A stretch of 64,000 bases of DNA from Todiramphus chloris collaris (Eukaryota; Chordata; Aves; Coraciiformes; Alcedinidae). Shown piece by piece: positions 29,018 to 39,288 of the stretch (its first letter is position 1; every line of letters begins with the position of its first letter). The stretch is from NCBI GenBank assembly GCA_025345505.1, contig JANVCC010009895.1, forward strand, positions 643,312 to 707,311, in the 5' to 3' direction. The notes beneath the pieces are model-generated. The model had not been told where the DNA came from. It was given only the letters and a program-made list of their open reading frames with translations, and searched no databases. A program made the position numbers and the translations under genes.

Positions 29018-30257
29018 CCACTTACTCCATGTGGAATCGGTGGCATGATGAGTGAAAGGGAATTTACCCTTGAACATCCAGTTTAGGAGTGGTAACCGTG
29101 GTGCCAGGAGGAGCTGTGCTTCAGTACCAATCACATCCGAAGCAGCTCAAACTCCTTCATATGCTGCCGGCATTTCTTTCTCAGTTGGAGTATAGTTGGC
29201 CTCAGAGCCTTTGTATCCTCAACTTCAAAATCCTAGGGGTCAACCTCGAGTTTCCCCTGGTGCTTTCTGCCAGAGGCTCCAGGTAGGACAATTATTCCCA
29301 GCTGCAGTATAGAGCACATTTTTAATGTCCTGTCCTGTTCGGGCTTGCCCAAGGTCTAATGTGTGTATGATCTCTCATGTGATCTGTTCAAAGGCCTGTT
29401 TTTGTTCAGGACCCCAATTAAAATTGTTTTTCTTTTGAGTCACTTCATAGAGAGGTTTTACAATCTGACTGTAACCAGGAATGTGCATTCTCCAGAAACC
29501 TACAGCACCTAAGAAGGTTTGTATTTCCTTTTTGTTAGTTGGTGGGGACATTGCTGTTATTCTGTTAACCACATCCATCGGGATCTGGTGATGCCCATCT
29601 TGCCATTTGATTCCTAAAAACTGGATCTCTCATACAGGTCCCTTGACCTTGCTTCTTTTTATGGCAAAACCAGCGTCTAAAAGAATTTCAATTATTTTCT
29701 TACCTTTCTCAAAATCTGCTGCTTTGTTACCCCACACGATGATGTCATCAATGTACTGCAGGTGTTCTGGAGCTCCACCTTTCTCCAGTGCGGTATGGAT
29801 CAGTCCATGGCAAATGGTAGGGCTGTGTTTCCACCCCTGGGGCAATTGATTCCAGGTGTATTGGACACCTCTCCAGGTGAAAGCAAACTGAGGCCTACAC
29901 TCTGGTGCTATTGGAATAGAGAAAAATGCATTAGCAATGTCAATGGTCGCATACCACTTAGCAGCCTTGGACTCCAGTTCATACTGGAGTTCCAACATGT
30001 CTGGCATGGCAGCACTCATTGCTGGTGTAACCTCATTCAGGCCACGATAGTCCACTGTTAATCTCCATTCCCCATTAGATTTCCGCACTGGCCATATAGG
30101 ACTGTTAAAGGGTGAGCGAGTTTTGCTAACCACCCCTTGACTCTCTAGTTGACGGATAAGCTTCTGGACAGGAGCTACAGAGTCTTGGTTGGTGCAATAT
30201 TGTAGTCAATGCACCGTTTCAGTAGCACTTGGCACCTTTTGAACCTCAACTCTCATC
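29018..30257 (-). pseudogene. pol: ERV5 reverse transcriptase (ERV2 family)
   Basis: Minus-strand frames 29630-30133 and 29375-29578 match the ERV2 RT closely: FNSPIWPVRKSNGEWRLTVD, LPQGWKHSPTICHGLIH, an intact YIDD, then QTFLGAVGFWRMHIPGYS. A break near 30140-30250 separates it from protease and another near 29580-29630 splits the thumb. RNase H and integrase are not present: the copy ends in the connection region, beyond the solo LTR, at ERV3. Confidence 0.85.
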
Positions 30258-30653
30258 TTACCCACAACGGCAGACTCCTCTGAGGTTAGGTAGGACAGTC
30301 AGCTGTTTCTTGTCCTCAGTCTCTACAGCTGCCCAATGATAACCTTTTGGGTCCTTATAATACCCTTCCTTGAGGAAGTCTATGCCAAGGATGCACAGAG
30401 CATCTGGACCAGTCACTATAGGATGCCTTTCCCATTTATTCCCAGTTAGACTCACTTCAGCCTCCAATACAGTCAGTTCTTGAGATCCTCCTGTTACTCC
30501 ACTAATGGTAACAGATTCAGTCCCTTTATGATTCGATGGCAATAGGGTGCACTGTGCACCAGTATCTACTAGGGCTTTATACCTTCGTGGTTCTAACGTG
30601 TCAGGCCATCGAATCCACACAGTCCAATAAACTCTGTTGTCCCTCTCCTCCAC
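30258..30653 (-). pseudogene. pol: ERV5 protease
   Basis: This 131-codon minus frame, in register with the Gag frame upstream, begins after the gag UAG. It shows LVDTGAQCTLLPS and CILGIDFLKEGYY, matching the ERV2 protease. The amber codon precedes it at the same position as in ERV2. Confidence 0.85.
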
Positions 30654-30674
30654 CTGGCTGGAGGTAGGGCCCCT

Positions 30675-31838
30675 CTAATTCTGAGGGTATTGTCCATAAT
30701 TGGTAACTGGGTTTGTGTAGTTCATGGGGTTTACATGGTTTACCTGGTTAACAGGGTATATGTAGATCACAGGAATTACACCGTTTACAGGATTTACACT
30801 ATTTACAGGATTTGTATTGACTACAGGAATCACATTTTCATTCCCCCTACTCACATTTTGACCTGAGGCCCATGTACTTGGACCAGAGGACTGCTCATAG
30901 ACAACTGGAGCAGCCTCCCTTCTGGAAGAATTCTCTCTTCTCTTTGTTTTACCTTGTAAGTAGAGTACTCGTGCCTGTAGAGCAGTGGTAGGTTTTCCAT
31001 TCCATCTGCTCATTTTCTTTCAAAAGGCATGGAGAAGAGACCACAGGGTGCATCGTGACATGTACTGTTCCTGTTTAGCTGGTCTCGAAGAAGAGCGCAT
31101 TCTCCTCGTGGCTTCAACATGGGTCCACTCAGGGGAAGAACTGGAGCTGTTCTCCCTTCTCTCTATTTTTTCAATCAGTTTTTCAACTCTTCTCTACAGG
31201 GCTGATACACGGACATGTAGAGGACCAGAGACATTGTCTTCATACTATCGTGCTCTCCTGACCACTTCTGTCACAGTTGGTACCTCATCATCTTTTCCCC
31301 AGACCAATGTTGACAATGTGTGGGAATATGCTGATGGGGCACTCCGCACAAACTTCTGCAAGATGGGTCTCTGGCATGGGATTGCATCAGGGTTCACTAC
31401 TCACCTGTCACCATAAATCACCTGTCGCACAGATAATTCTCTCAGGTACTTAATACCTTTTTCCATTGTGGTCCAGTTGTTTGGGCGACATTCGATGTCT
31501 TCCTTAAAGGGGTGTCTGGATTTTACAGCTGACAAGAGTCTTCTCCAGAGACTGATAGTGTTGCTCTTTCTTGCAAGCTCTTGGTCAATGCCTCCATCTC
31601 TGGCCAGGAATCCTAGCTGCCTGGCTTCTCTGCCATTCAGTTTGATGGTGTGGGCCCCAGTATCCCAGCATTGGAGTAGCCAAGTGATCAGTGGCTCACC
31701 TTCATGACGACTATAGCCTTTTCTCAGATTTCTCGGCTCCTTCATAGATAAAGGTTTGGTGGTACCCTCTGCATCTGATGACTCCACATCTGATGGGTTT
31801 GCTTTAGAAGGACCTGCTCCATTGTCATCTGACCACAC
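30675..31838 (-). pseudogene. gag: ERV5 Gag body
   Basis: The minus frames 31401-31838 and 30675-31013 share one register. The first carries LITWLLQCWDTGAH and ISLWRRLLSAVKSRHPFKEDI, the same block as in the ERV2 Gag. The second ends in a run of NPVN/YPVNQVNHVNPMN-type repeats (about 30690-30830) and the UAG. As in ERV2, no CCHC knuckle is seen. About 390 bases between them (31014-31400) contain stops. Confidence 0.75.
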
Positions 31839-32649
31839 TGGGTGATCTGTTTTTGTTAGGTGTTTCTTTCCAGTTGTGGGGCATCAGGCTTTGCATCTGG
31901 TTCTGACTCATACTCTGATTCAGCTTGAGAGGACTGTCTCCCTGATCTGTTGCTGGACTTGTCTGTTTTGTTTGTTTTCTTTTCTTCACAGGAGCAACTT
32001 GTACAGGTGCAGATTGGGTGGGAGTGGCCACAGTAGCTGTCTGTGTAGCTGCCTGCTTTGCTGCTGGAGTTGGGACAGTTTCAGTATTGCTGTGGGAGTT
32101 GGAGCAGGAGCAGCAGCAGCAGCGCTTGTTTTGAGAACTGGAGCAGCAGCAGGGCTTGTGGGGGGAGCCTGTGGAGTATTAGAAGTTGCAGTGCTTGTTT
32201 TTGAAGCAGCAGTAGCAGGGCTCGTTGGGGGGGCCTTTGGAGACTGAACAGTCTCGGCACATTTCCGGCGTACAGAGCATATCATGGACCGTCGCAGGGA
32301 AGCGGCACACACTCTCTGTTTTTTGGTGTCTATCTGAACTGTATTACTGCACTGATGACTAATCTGATGCCGCACATTGAAGACATTAGAAAACAATAAC
32401 AATAATATGATCTTTTGGTAATAACCATGTCCACAATCCTCACAATTTAATGCAGTTCTAAAATCTGTTGGAGTCAGATTAGCATAGTGGGGAGCAGTAT
32501 AATTTCCCAAGATAAAACCAAAAGTATTCCTAGTAATGAAATACACTATGTAATGCCTGTAGTACTGGGCTGCCCTGACCCTAAACTGTGACAAGTACAG
32601 AGATGCAATTGCTGCCCAATTCAGTGCAACATAAATCAGAGATAAACAC
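31839..32649 (-). pseudogene. gag: ERV5 Gag linker and inner part of the N-terminal membrane region
   Basis: The minus frame 31986-32594 starts, upstream of its ATG, inside a hydrophobic series: a segment near 32600-32640, HYIVYFITRNTFGFILG (about 32500-32555) and KIILLLLFSNVF (about 32385-32420). An Ala/Pro/Thr-rich repeat region (APPTSPA units, about 32100-32240) follows. The frame shifts into the Gag body near 31980-32030. The region continues across the solo LTR into 33484-33659. Confidence 0.6.
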
Positions 32650-33478
32650 TGTTATAAGTTAGATTCACGAATTTATGTGAGTCACAGCCAATACAAAATT
32701 TAAGAATTTATTAAGCAAGCGACAGCAAGCAAAACAGCGCTGGGCGACCGGGGAGACGCAGCTCCGCCAACGGTGCGCAAAAGATGTCAAGTAAGCAGGC
32801 ATTTATTACACTAAATCATGCATATCCAACAGCATTAACTACGTATTCATTGTGTGGGGTTGGATTATTATAATCAGGTCCAGGAACTCATTATCAGGGG
32901 TCTCCTCCCTTTGGCACTTGCGCATTGGTGTCTGGTGGTCGTGGGCCGGGGTCTTCAGGAGGAAGGCCCCCAGTCTTCCTCGCAGTGTGCTTTTCACCTT
33001 TTGTCTCAAAATGATGAGTCAGGAACTAGAGGGTTGGTGTGATCTGGCTTGTCTGCAGGGAGGCTCTCCTATCTCCTGTCTCCTATCTTCCTGTCTGGGA
33101 CTTAGTTCCCTTATCTACAAAGACCACAACTACACAAGACAGGCTACAGGATTTAGGAGAACCTTGATAACTTTCAAGGCTATGGGAGACAAAGCACAAC
33201 TTACAACTATGTAAGACAAGACACAGTTTTACAGTTATGTAAAACAAGCTACAGTTTACAAGGCTACTAGGCTAGGATTTATGATGACATTTACAACTCA
33301 GGCCTCGACCAGGCCTGTATCCAGTGGGAGCAGGGATGATGTCCTGGAGGGCCGAGTCCCCAGTATAGCAGAATACATTTGGTTCCTTTCCATACCTGAC
33401 TTGGTGCTTTTATTAGAGCAAACCAGCTTAAGCAATTGGTACAAAGTTTGATGAACAAACAATTCACAGTTTATCACA
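32650..33478 (-). mobile_element. Solo LTR (family A), 5-bp TSD, inside ERV5 gag
   Basis: This is the second copy of the 4109-4928 element (829 bp), TGTTATAAG to TTATCACA, with its own TSD AACAC at 32645-32649 and 33479-33483. It interrupts the N-terminal membrane region of the ERV5 Gag. Confidence 0.92.
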
Positions 33479-33483
33479 AACAC

Positions 33484-33659
33484 CACAGGAAAGCAGCGGC
33501 TTTCACCCTGTGCCCAAACCGGAGAGCTTTCAGATAAATGGTGAGAACAAGCAAAGAGTAACATAACGCATACGGCACATAAGGGAACAGTACGGCATTT
33601 AAATCTGAAAGAAATGCTAAAAAGACATGAATGGAGGACACTTGTCTCAAAAATGACAT
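33484..33659 (-). pseudogene. gag: ERV5 Gag, start of the N-terminal membrane region
   Basis: The minus frame begins at ATG 33657-33659 and runs to the solo LTR. It encodes two further hydrophobic segments (VFLAFLSDLNAVLF and YALCYSLLVLTIYL). The register matches the hydrophobic frame on the other side of the LTR, which indicates one polytopic region of about 145 residues before the Gag linker. Its sequence is not obviously similar to the membrane region of ERV2. Confidence 0.6.
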
Positions 33660-33682
33660 TATTTATGCAGTCTGTTTCATTG

Positions 33683-34320
33683 ACTTGCGGAAAACAAACT
33701 CTACAACCCATGAAAGGTTATAAAGCAGGTATGTTTATTATGGCACCGGGTGCAAGGGGGATCATTCCTCCCAACTTGCACACCGAAGTGTCCAGCAAGC
33801 AGGTATTTATGACAGTGAATTATGAATATTCAACAGAGTTGGCTACATATTCATTATATGGAGTTGGATTATTACAATCAGTTCCGGGAACTCATTATCA
33901 TAGGCCTCCTCCCATTGGCGCTTGCGCAATGCCATCTGGTGGTCGTGGGTTGGGGTCTTCAGGGGTCTTTGGGAGGAAGGCTCTCAGTCTTCCTCGCAGT
34001 GTACTTCTCACCTTTGGTTCAAAGTGCTGATGTGTCACAGGCTTCTAATCACAGGACTGGTGTGGTCCGGCTTATCTCTGGTAGCCCCTCTGTGTTAATC
34101 ATGAGTTCCCACTTTGTTTAGGTTAGTTTCTCTTATCTACAAGCCATGCAAGATGAGCTAAGGCCCATAAAGCTGTCAAGCCTCAATACTGTTCCACCTC
34201 AAAGTCCTGTCTCCTGTTTATCTCAGGAGGCCCCAGGATATTGTAGAGTTACAAAGAATAACAGGGGTTGCTCAACTTGCTTCATTATCTTTCAAGCAGA
34301 ACACTGTCCCCCTCACTTCA
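33683..34320. repeat. LTR-like element related to family A
   Basis: The middle (about 33830-34010) aligns with family A (ACATATTCATT, ACTCATTATCA, then 'ctggtggtcgtggg' and 'ggggtcttcagg'). Its end, 'tttcaagcagaaca' to 'ctcacttca', recurs at the window start. The left boundary is approximate and no TSD was identified. Confidence 0.55.
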
Positions 34321-34449
34321 TTAGTTTCCAATTCTTAAAGAATTAAAGGAAAAAAGGTGATACTCTCTGAAGTGAGGGAACCAGAATTTAAACTATTTGG
34401 GCAATCTATCAGAGCTCTGATCAAGCCCTGCATTGGGCACCAATAAATC
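34321..34449 (-). other. ERVL-type leader fragment with primer-binding site
   Basis: On the minus strand, TGGTGCCCAATGCAGGGC (34442 down to 34425) lies seven bases after the LTR end at 34450, in the position of a primer-binding site. The leader is cut at 34320 by the neighbouring LTR. I do not recognise the primer tRNA with certainty. Confidence 0.5.
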
Positions 34450-35218
34450 TGTCATGGTTTTGGGTCAGGGTGGCCCCTTAGACCTATAACAGATGCTCTC
34501 TGTTAACCCCCCTCCCTCCCCAAAGGGGAAGAGAAAGGGAATAAGGGAGAGAGACTTAGCAATTAGAAAAGGAAACTAGAACAGCTTTAATGAAAATTAA
34601 ATTAATAATTAGAAAAATGGAATATCTACAAATCTATACAAAACCATCACCACTGATGCTGTGGAGCAGGCACCAGGGGATTCCCAGACTGGGCCCCACA
34701 GCAGACGGGAGCTGTGTTCAGGAGCTGGATTCTGGTACCAGGTTCAGGAACACACAGACCGGGATCAAAGGCAGAATGGACAGAGTCCTCCTTGGGTGCT
34801 CAGAGGAAGGAACTGAAAGAAGACCCGAGCCAAGCGAAACAAAGCTGGCAAAGAGGTCCAAGAGGAGAGAAGAGACCAAAGACCCTTCAGATCCCTCAGC
34901 TCTATACTGAATATGACGTATATGGGGTGGAATAACTCATTGGTCAGTTTAGGGTCACCTGTCCTGTCCACTCCTCCTTTCAGGTGCAGCCTTTCACTTT
35001 TCTGCACCCCTCAATGTGGTACACAAGATCCAGCAGTGGCCTTGGTCTGCACACCAATCCTTGATAGTAACTAACCATGGGGTTTTCTCACTGCTAGAAG
35101 CAGACACTGTCTGTGAGAACAGGCTGCTAACTTCAGAAAGTGTAGTTAGTTAGAAGAACTGAACTGAAAAGTAAAATTACAGAACAGCATTAGTTCTGTT
35201 CTCACTCAAAGCAGGACA
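34450..35218 (-). repeat. ERVL-type LTR
   Basis: On the minus strand it begins TGTCCTGCTTTGAGTGAG, typical of avian ERVL LTRs, and ends ACCATGACA (769 bp). The flanking 5-mers differ (AAATC and GGTAG), so it is not a solo LTR with TSD. With the leader on its left it is the 5' LTR of a truncated minus-strand provirus. Confidence 0.7.
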
Positions 35219-35229
35219 GGTAGGACCAC

Positions 35230-35900
35230 CTAGTGATATCTCTGATAAGGTTCTGACACATTAATTGAAGGCACAGAAAAAGTAAATCGCAGCGCATTTT
35301 TCGGCTCAAGAGGGATAGTAAAAATCCAGTCCTTTAAATCAATAATAACAATATGCCAATATTGCAGGATCATTGTCGGAGAAGGCAAACGGGGTTGAAG
35401 TGGACTCATTTCCTCCATAGTATCATTGATTTGCTGCAAATCTTGTAACAGTTCCCACTTGCAATTAAAACAAAAATAACAAAAGTGTGATTAAAAATCC
35501 CACTTTTCTTTTTGATAATAAACACAGGTGAATTCCAGGGGCTAGTAGATGGCACTATGTGCCCTGCAGTTAATTGCTCCTGAACCAGTACTTGCAGATG
35601 GTGCAACTTTTCCTTTGGCAGGGGCCACTGATTTACCCATACCAGTTTATTTGTGCACCAGGTTAAAGGTAAAGTTTGTTGCGCCTCAGCCGCCCCTACT
35701 ATAAATTTTTCAAACAAATGCCCCACTGACTCGTGATATCCCATTGTCAAAGGAGAATTCAATATAAAGGGTTTCGCGGTCACAACACGCCCCTCCGGGC
35801 CAGGAATTTGTATCAGGTGTTTGCTTTGCTGAGGAGCTGTAGATCCCCCACCCCGGTCAATGGTCCCACAGCGGCACTCAGTGGCCAATTCGGGGACCAA
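35230..35900 (-). pseudogene. pol: ERV6 reverse transcriptase, N-terminal part
   Basis: Minus frames 35406-35900 and 35230-35439 give [35 protein letters not shown] and IIDLKDWIFTIPL. A frame break (about 35435-35510) lies between them. The gene is cut near 35219-35230 by the ERVL-type LTR before the catalytic YxDD box. The ERV3 and ERV4 RTs are close relatives. Confidence 0.8.
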
Positions 35901-36354
35901 TGCGTTTGTGCGACTACAAGAACATCAGCCCCATTATACACACTGTGGCTGGGTTGGCACCTAATGTCTGTAGACGGCACTTTAACATCGGTCTTTTGTC
36001 CGCTAATTGTTGCATCCACATAACCAAGGGGTCTCCAGTGGACCCAAAACCTTGAGAGCCCCGAGATACATCGGCCCGCACCGTGACCATCGCTTTGAAA
36101 AGAACCAATTGTGCTATCCAGGATCCCGTGGGAACGGTCACGGGTGGCGAGGGAGTCCAAATCATAATTTTTATCTCCCCTTGATAATCTGCATCAATTA
36201 CCCCTGGCAACACAAAAATTCCTTGTCGAGTAGCTGACGACCTCCCCAAAAGCAACGCACTAAGGACCCCCCAAGGGAGCCAAATACTCCCGTAGGGGCA
36301 AGGGCTACAGTGGTATCGAGGAGTGTTACTGGTAAGGAGGTGGCTAAGGTCCAT
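35814..36354 (-). pseudogene. pol: ERV6 dUTPase and broken protease
   Basis: The minus frame 35914-36354 carries dUTPase motifs: LGRSSATRQGIFVLPGVIDA, then IMIWTPSPPVTVP, WIAQLVLF and QGFGSTG. In the other frame (35813-36160) the protease active-site loop, expected as DTGAD, reads YNGAD. Both parts therefore show inactivating changes. Confidence 0.75.
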
Positions 36355-36379
36355 CCCGGCACTTCCAGCTGGGCGGGCA

Positions 36380-37431
36380 TATAATTGGGGTCTGCCGGAG
36401 CCGATAGAACTGTTGCTTGAAAATTCATCATCGGGGAGGGTATTTGTGTCCGAGCGCGTCCCCCTCGCGCGCTCCTTGCCCTGTTTCCCAACATCATTAA
36501 CAGATTACCAGCTGCGTCCCACTTAGAGCGCCATTGATTAGCATGATACCCTTTCTTGCAACGCGGGCATAGCTCAGGGGGTTTACTAATGGGCGGGCGG
36601 GTGCTCCCTGCTTTCCCTTTTCCGGGACAGTCCCTCTTAAAGTGACCCTGCCTCCCACATTGAAAACAGGTCTGAGAGGACATGCGCATGGTGGCAAAAA
36701 CCGATGCCATCATCTGCACCTGATGACTAAACGAGCCAATATTTTGACATGCCTCTATCATCTGGACAATATCAGGATTTCTCAACAAGCGCAATACTTT
36801 CTGACAATCAGCGTTAGCATTTTCAATTGCCAATTGTTTCAGAATAATGTCTTTTGCCTCTAAGTTCTCAACTTGCTTATCCACAGCATCTTTAAGCGCA
36901 TCAGCAAATTGCATAAAAGGCTGGTTTGGACCTTGCTGGAGGGTAGTAAAAGATTGCTGTGGTTTGCCCGCATCTGGCACCTTCAATATCGCTTGCTATG
37001 CTAATTGTTTGGCCCGATTCAGGATGGCGATATTGAGCCTAGCCTGGAGAGCCGGAGTAGCAACAGCTCCTTCTCTCAGAAGCTGATTGAGGCCACCCCC
37101 CCGCAGCACATCTCTGGCCTGGTGCTCCAAATTGCTCAGGGCTTGTATCTGCGCGGCACTGCGCAGCTGACTGCCATAACGCATATTGTGTAGGAGTAAA
37201 GATGAGCTGCGCAATCATTCTGGTATCGTGTGGTGGAAGGGTATAGCTATCAAAAACAGAACGTAAGAGACTCTGAGCATAAGGAGACTGAATGCCATGA
37301 TCCATGACTGTTCTATGCAATTCCTTAGCCGTTGAAAAAGGCAACCCCTCCCATTCCGCCGGTTGATTCGCTTGGTATACGACAGGATAAATCTGAAGGG
37401 CTTCAGTGAGAGCTCCGTCCCCGGCTTCCAT
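36380..37431 (-). pseudogene. gag: ERV6 gag, capsid and nucleocapsid
   Basis: The minus frame 37039-37431 holds capsid (EWEGLPFSTAKELHRTVMDH, LPPHDTRMIAQLIFTPTQYA). The frame 36198-36986 has the major homology region (GPNQPFMQFADALKDAV) and two knuckles: CFQCGRQGHFKRDC is intact, and the second (CPRCKKGYHANQWRSK) lacks its last Cys. The layout matches ERV3. Confidence 0.8.
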
Positions 37432-37440
37432 CGCTTCCTG

Positions 37441-37963
37441 TCAGATATGCGCCCAATGGCGCTGGGGGTCGGGTCCCACAACTCCCCTAGTCAACGGTGG
37501 ATCTTTGTGAGGGAACAAATCTGGCTCCTCCTCGGGGTCTACTGGACCTGAGTCGAGGGGGTCGTCTGCCTCATCATCAGTACCACAATTTTTGCTGTCC
37601 CCTGACAGCGCCGGAGCAGCCAAACTCCCCCTCATTTGTGTCTGGTAAAAGGAAGCCGAGGGTCTCCCTTCTTTTCCCCCTCCTACATGCTTCTTTAGCA
37701 TGTCATAGACAGTGCGCCAAATTGGCAAAAGGTCTTTTGCTAACGAGTCCTTTTTTTGTGGCACGGTCCCACAACTGAACACCTGCTCGGTCCCAAGTCT
37801 CTGGAAAAAATACGTTAGTGTTATCCAATTGTGCATCAGTGACTTTAAGCCACTTTAACACAAGCTTAAGCTCTGACTCCTTAAAGGGGCAATTATACTT
37901 CTGCAAGAGTTTCCTAAAAACTTCCAGCACCGTCTTTTCCTCCTGAAATGGACTGTTTCCCAT
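37441..37963 (-). pseudogene. gag: ERV6 gag, matrix and linker
   Basis: The minus frame from ATG 37961-37963 begins MGNSPF, with a myristoylatable Gly2. The helical matrix segment VLEVFRKLLQKYNCPFKESE lies about 200 bases downstream of the primer-binding site. It shifts near 37730-37800 into the acidic linker (DDEADDPLDSGPVDPEEEPD) of frame 37441-37836. Confidence 0.8.
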
Positions 37964-38091
37964 AGTTCCCGCTTGTTCACCTGTCCGCTCAGGCGATTGT
38001 GCCGTATGGTCTTCGGCCCTCCCCCCCGCCGCTGTGTTGGTTCAATCGGGCTACCCCACCAGAGCTGGCTGTTCAGCTTCTTCAACCCCGA

Positions 38092-38109
38092 GTCCCTGTT
38101 CGGGCGCCA
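38092..38109 (-). promoter_or_regulatory. ERV6 primer-binding site, tRNA-Lys3 type
   Basis: The minus strand reads TGGCGCCCGAACAGGGAC, identical to the Lys3 primer site known from lentiviruses and MMTV, two bases after the LTR end. Confidence 0.9.
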
Positions 38110-38111
38110 TT

Positions 38112-38292
38112 TGCGGGGTATTGAGATGTGGACTCCAGATGAGGATTCAACTGAAGACCTTTATTTTACAGACAAGCGTGCTTCTATACCCCTGTTTTGG
38201 TTGCTATTTTTAGCATTGCAACTCCTCAACATTCTCCTTATCTCTAATTCAAGGCTGTTTAGCTTCTGCAGTTACAATGTTTACCTCTACAA
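38112..38292 (-). repeat. ERV6 5' LTR (outer boundary uncertain)
   Basis: On the minus strand it ends ACCCCGCA just before the PBS, with AATAAA about 45 bases inside. A possible start TGTAGAGGTAAACA (38292) would make a very short 181-bp LTR. A longer LTR cannot be excluded, because no 3' LTR is present for comparison. Confidence 0.5.
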
Positions 38293-39254
38293 TGTTCTTT
38301 CCCATGGTTTTAAGATCAACAGGTTTGTATTGCTGCCCTGCTGACTGCTCAGCTCGTCTTCCACATTGAGTAACATTAGCACAGGTCTGCTTTGACACTG
38401 CAGGAAAAATACAGTTTTGGGGGGGGAGGGGGGGGGGGGGCGTTGATCATATAAAGTCCCCATCTTTGCCATTGATTATACCAATGACAAATTAAGGCAA
38501 ATGCTTCTGTATCAGCACAGCAGTAATGCTTTGTGTAGGTGTAAGCAGCTGTGAAAGGTGCACAAAATTGTGAATGAGATCAAGGAAACTGTAGAGGGGA
38601 TCTAAACCAAGTGAGTAAAGGAAGATCAAAAGCTAAGGTCTTTTCTGTACCTCAAAGTTTCACTTGTCTAAATTTCATTTTTAAAAAGGAGAAAATTCAA
38701 GTTGTGCTAGATGATGTGAGGTGTGAGCCAGATGCAAACCTGCTTATAGCGAGTAACTTTTTCAAACTATTAAGGGTTTTTCTTACCTTGTCAGATAATC
38801 AAACCTGATATGACTTTTGTCTGGGAGCCTACCAGAAATCTTGGGATTTAGCCAGACTCCCATAAGGTATCCCAGGGGTGGGGCCCACAGAGCACAATTC
38901 ATGTATACAATGGGAAAAAATATAAGCCTTCAAAAGAGACCATGCACAAGTGAAAGTAAATAAAACTTGATTTAATGGAAAATTCACTGACTTTGTGTCT
39001 CCTGTCTTAGAAATCATCCGAGTTCTCTGTACTATAGAGAAACAAGTAGAATAACACTAACTTCCAGGGAGTCTTTGGAAATCACAAAAGTGAAGGCAGT
39101 AGCTGTTCCTATTGCTCTTTTACCCCGGAAGAAGATTGAAACGATCAGGAAGTAGGGAAGGAGCATGCTCTACATAGGGCTCTTCCTTCTCAGGGTATAG
39201 CATTCCTGTTTTCTCATCTTTTACACACAGATTTCTCGCAGGGGTGGTGCTAAT
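38293..39254 (+). promoter_or_regulatory. Upstream region of NCBP1
   Basis: This non-coding sequence lies between ERV6 and the NCBP1 start codon. A G-run (G8-A-G13, 38419-38440) could form a quadruplex. The last 100 bases, which must contain the 5' UTR, are not strongly CpG-rich. CpGs appear at and after the ATG. In mammals TSTD2 lies head-to-head with NCBP1, but no exon of it is recognisable here. Confidence 0.5.
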
Positions 39255-39288
39255 ATGTCGCGGCGGCGGCACAGTGACGAGAGCAATG
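39255..39288 (+). CDS. NCBP1: NCBP1 exon 1 (coding part)
   Basis: ATG then [11 protein letters not shown] plus one base of the next codon. The donor is AATG|GTAAGC. Confidence 0.92.

Noticed and set aside
31876..32247. Plus-strand 123-codon Ala/Gly-rich frame
   Set aside because: Antisense of the Ala/Pro/Thr repeat in the ERV5 Gag linker.
38293..39254. TSTD2, expected head-to-head with NCBP1
   Set aside because: No exon-like rhodanese-domain sequence found on the minus strand; only non-coding sequence and ERV6.
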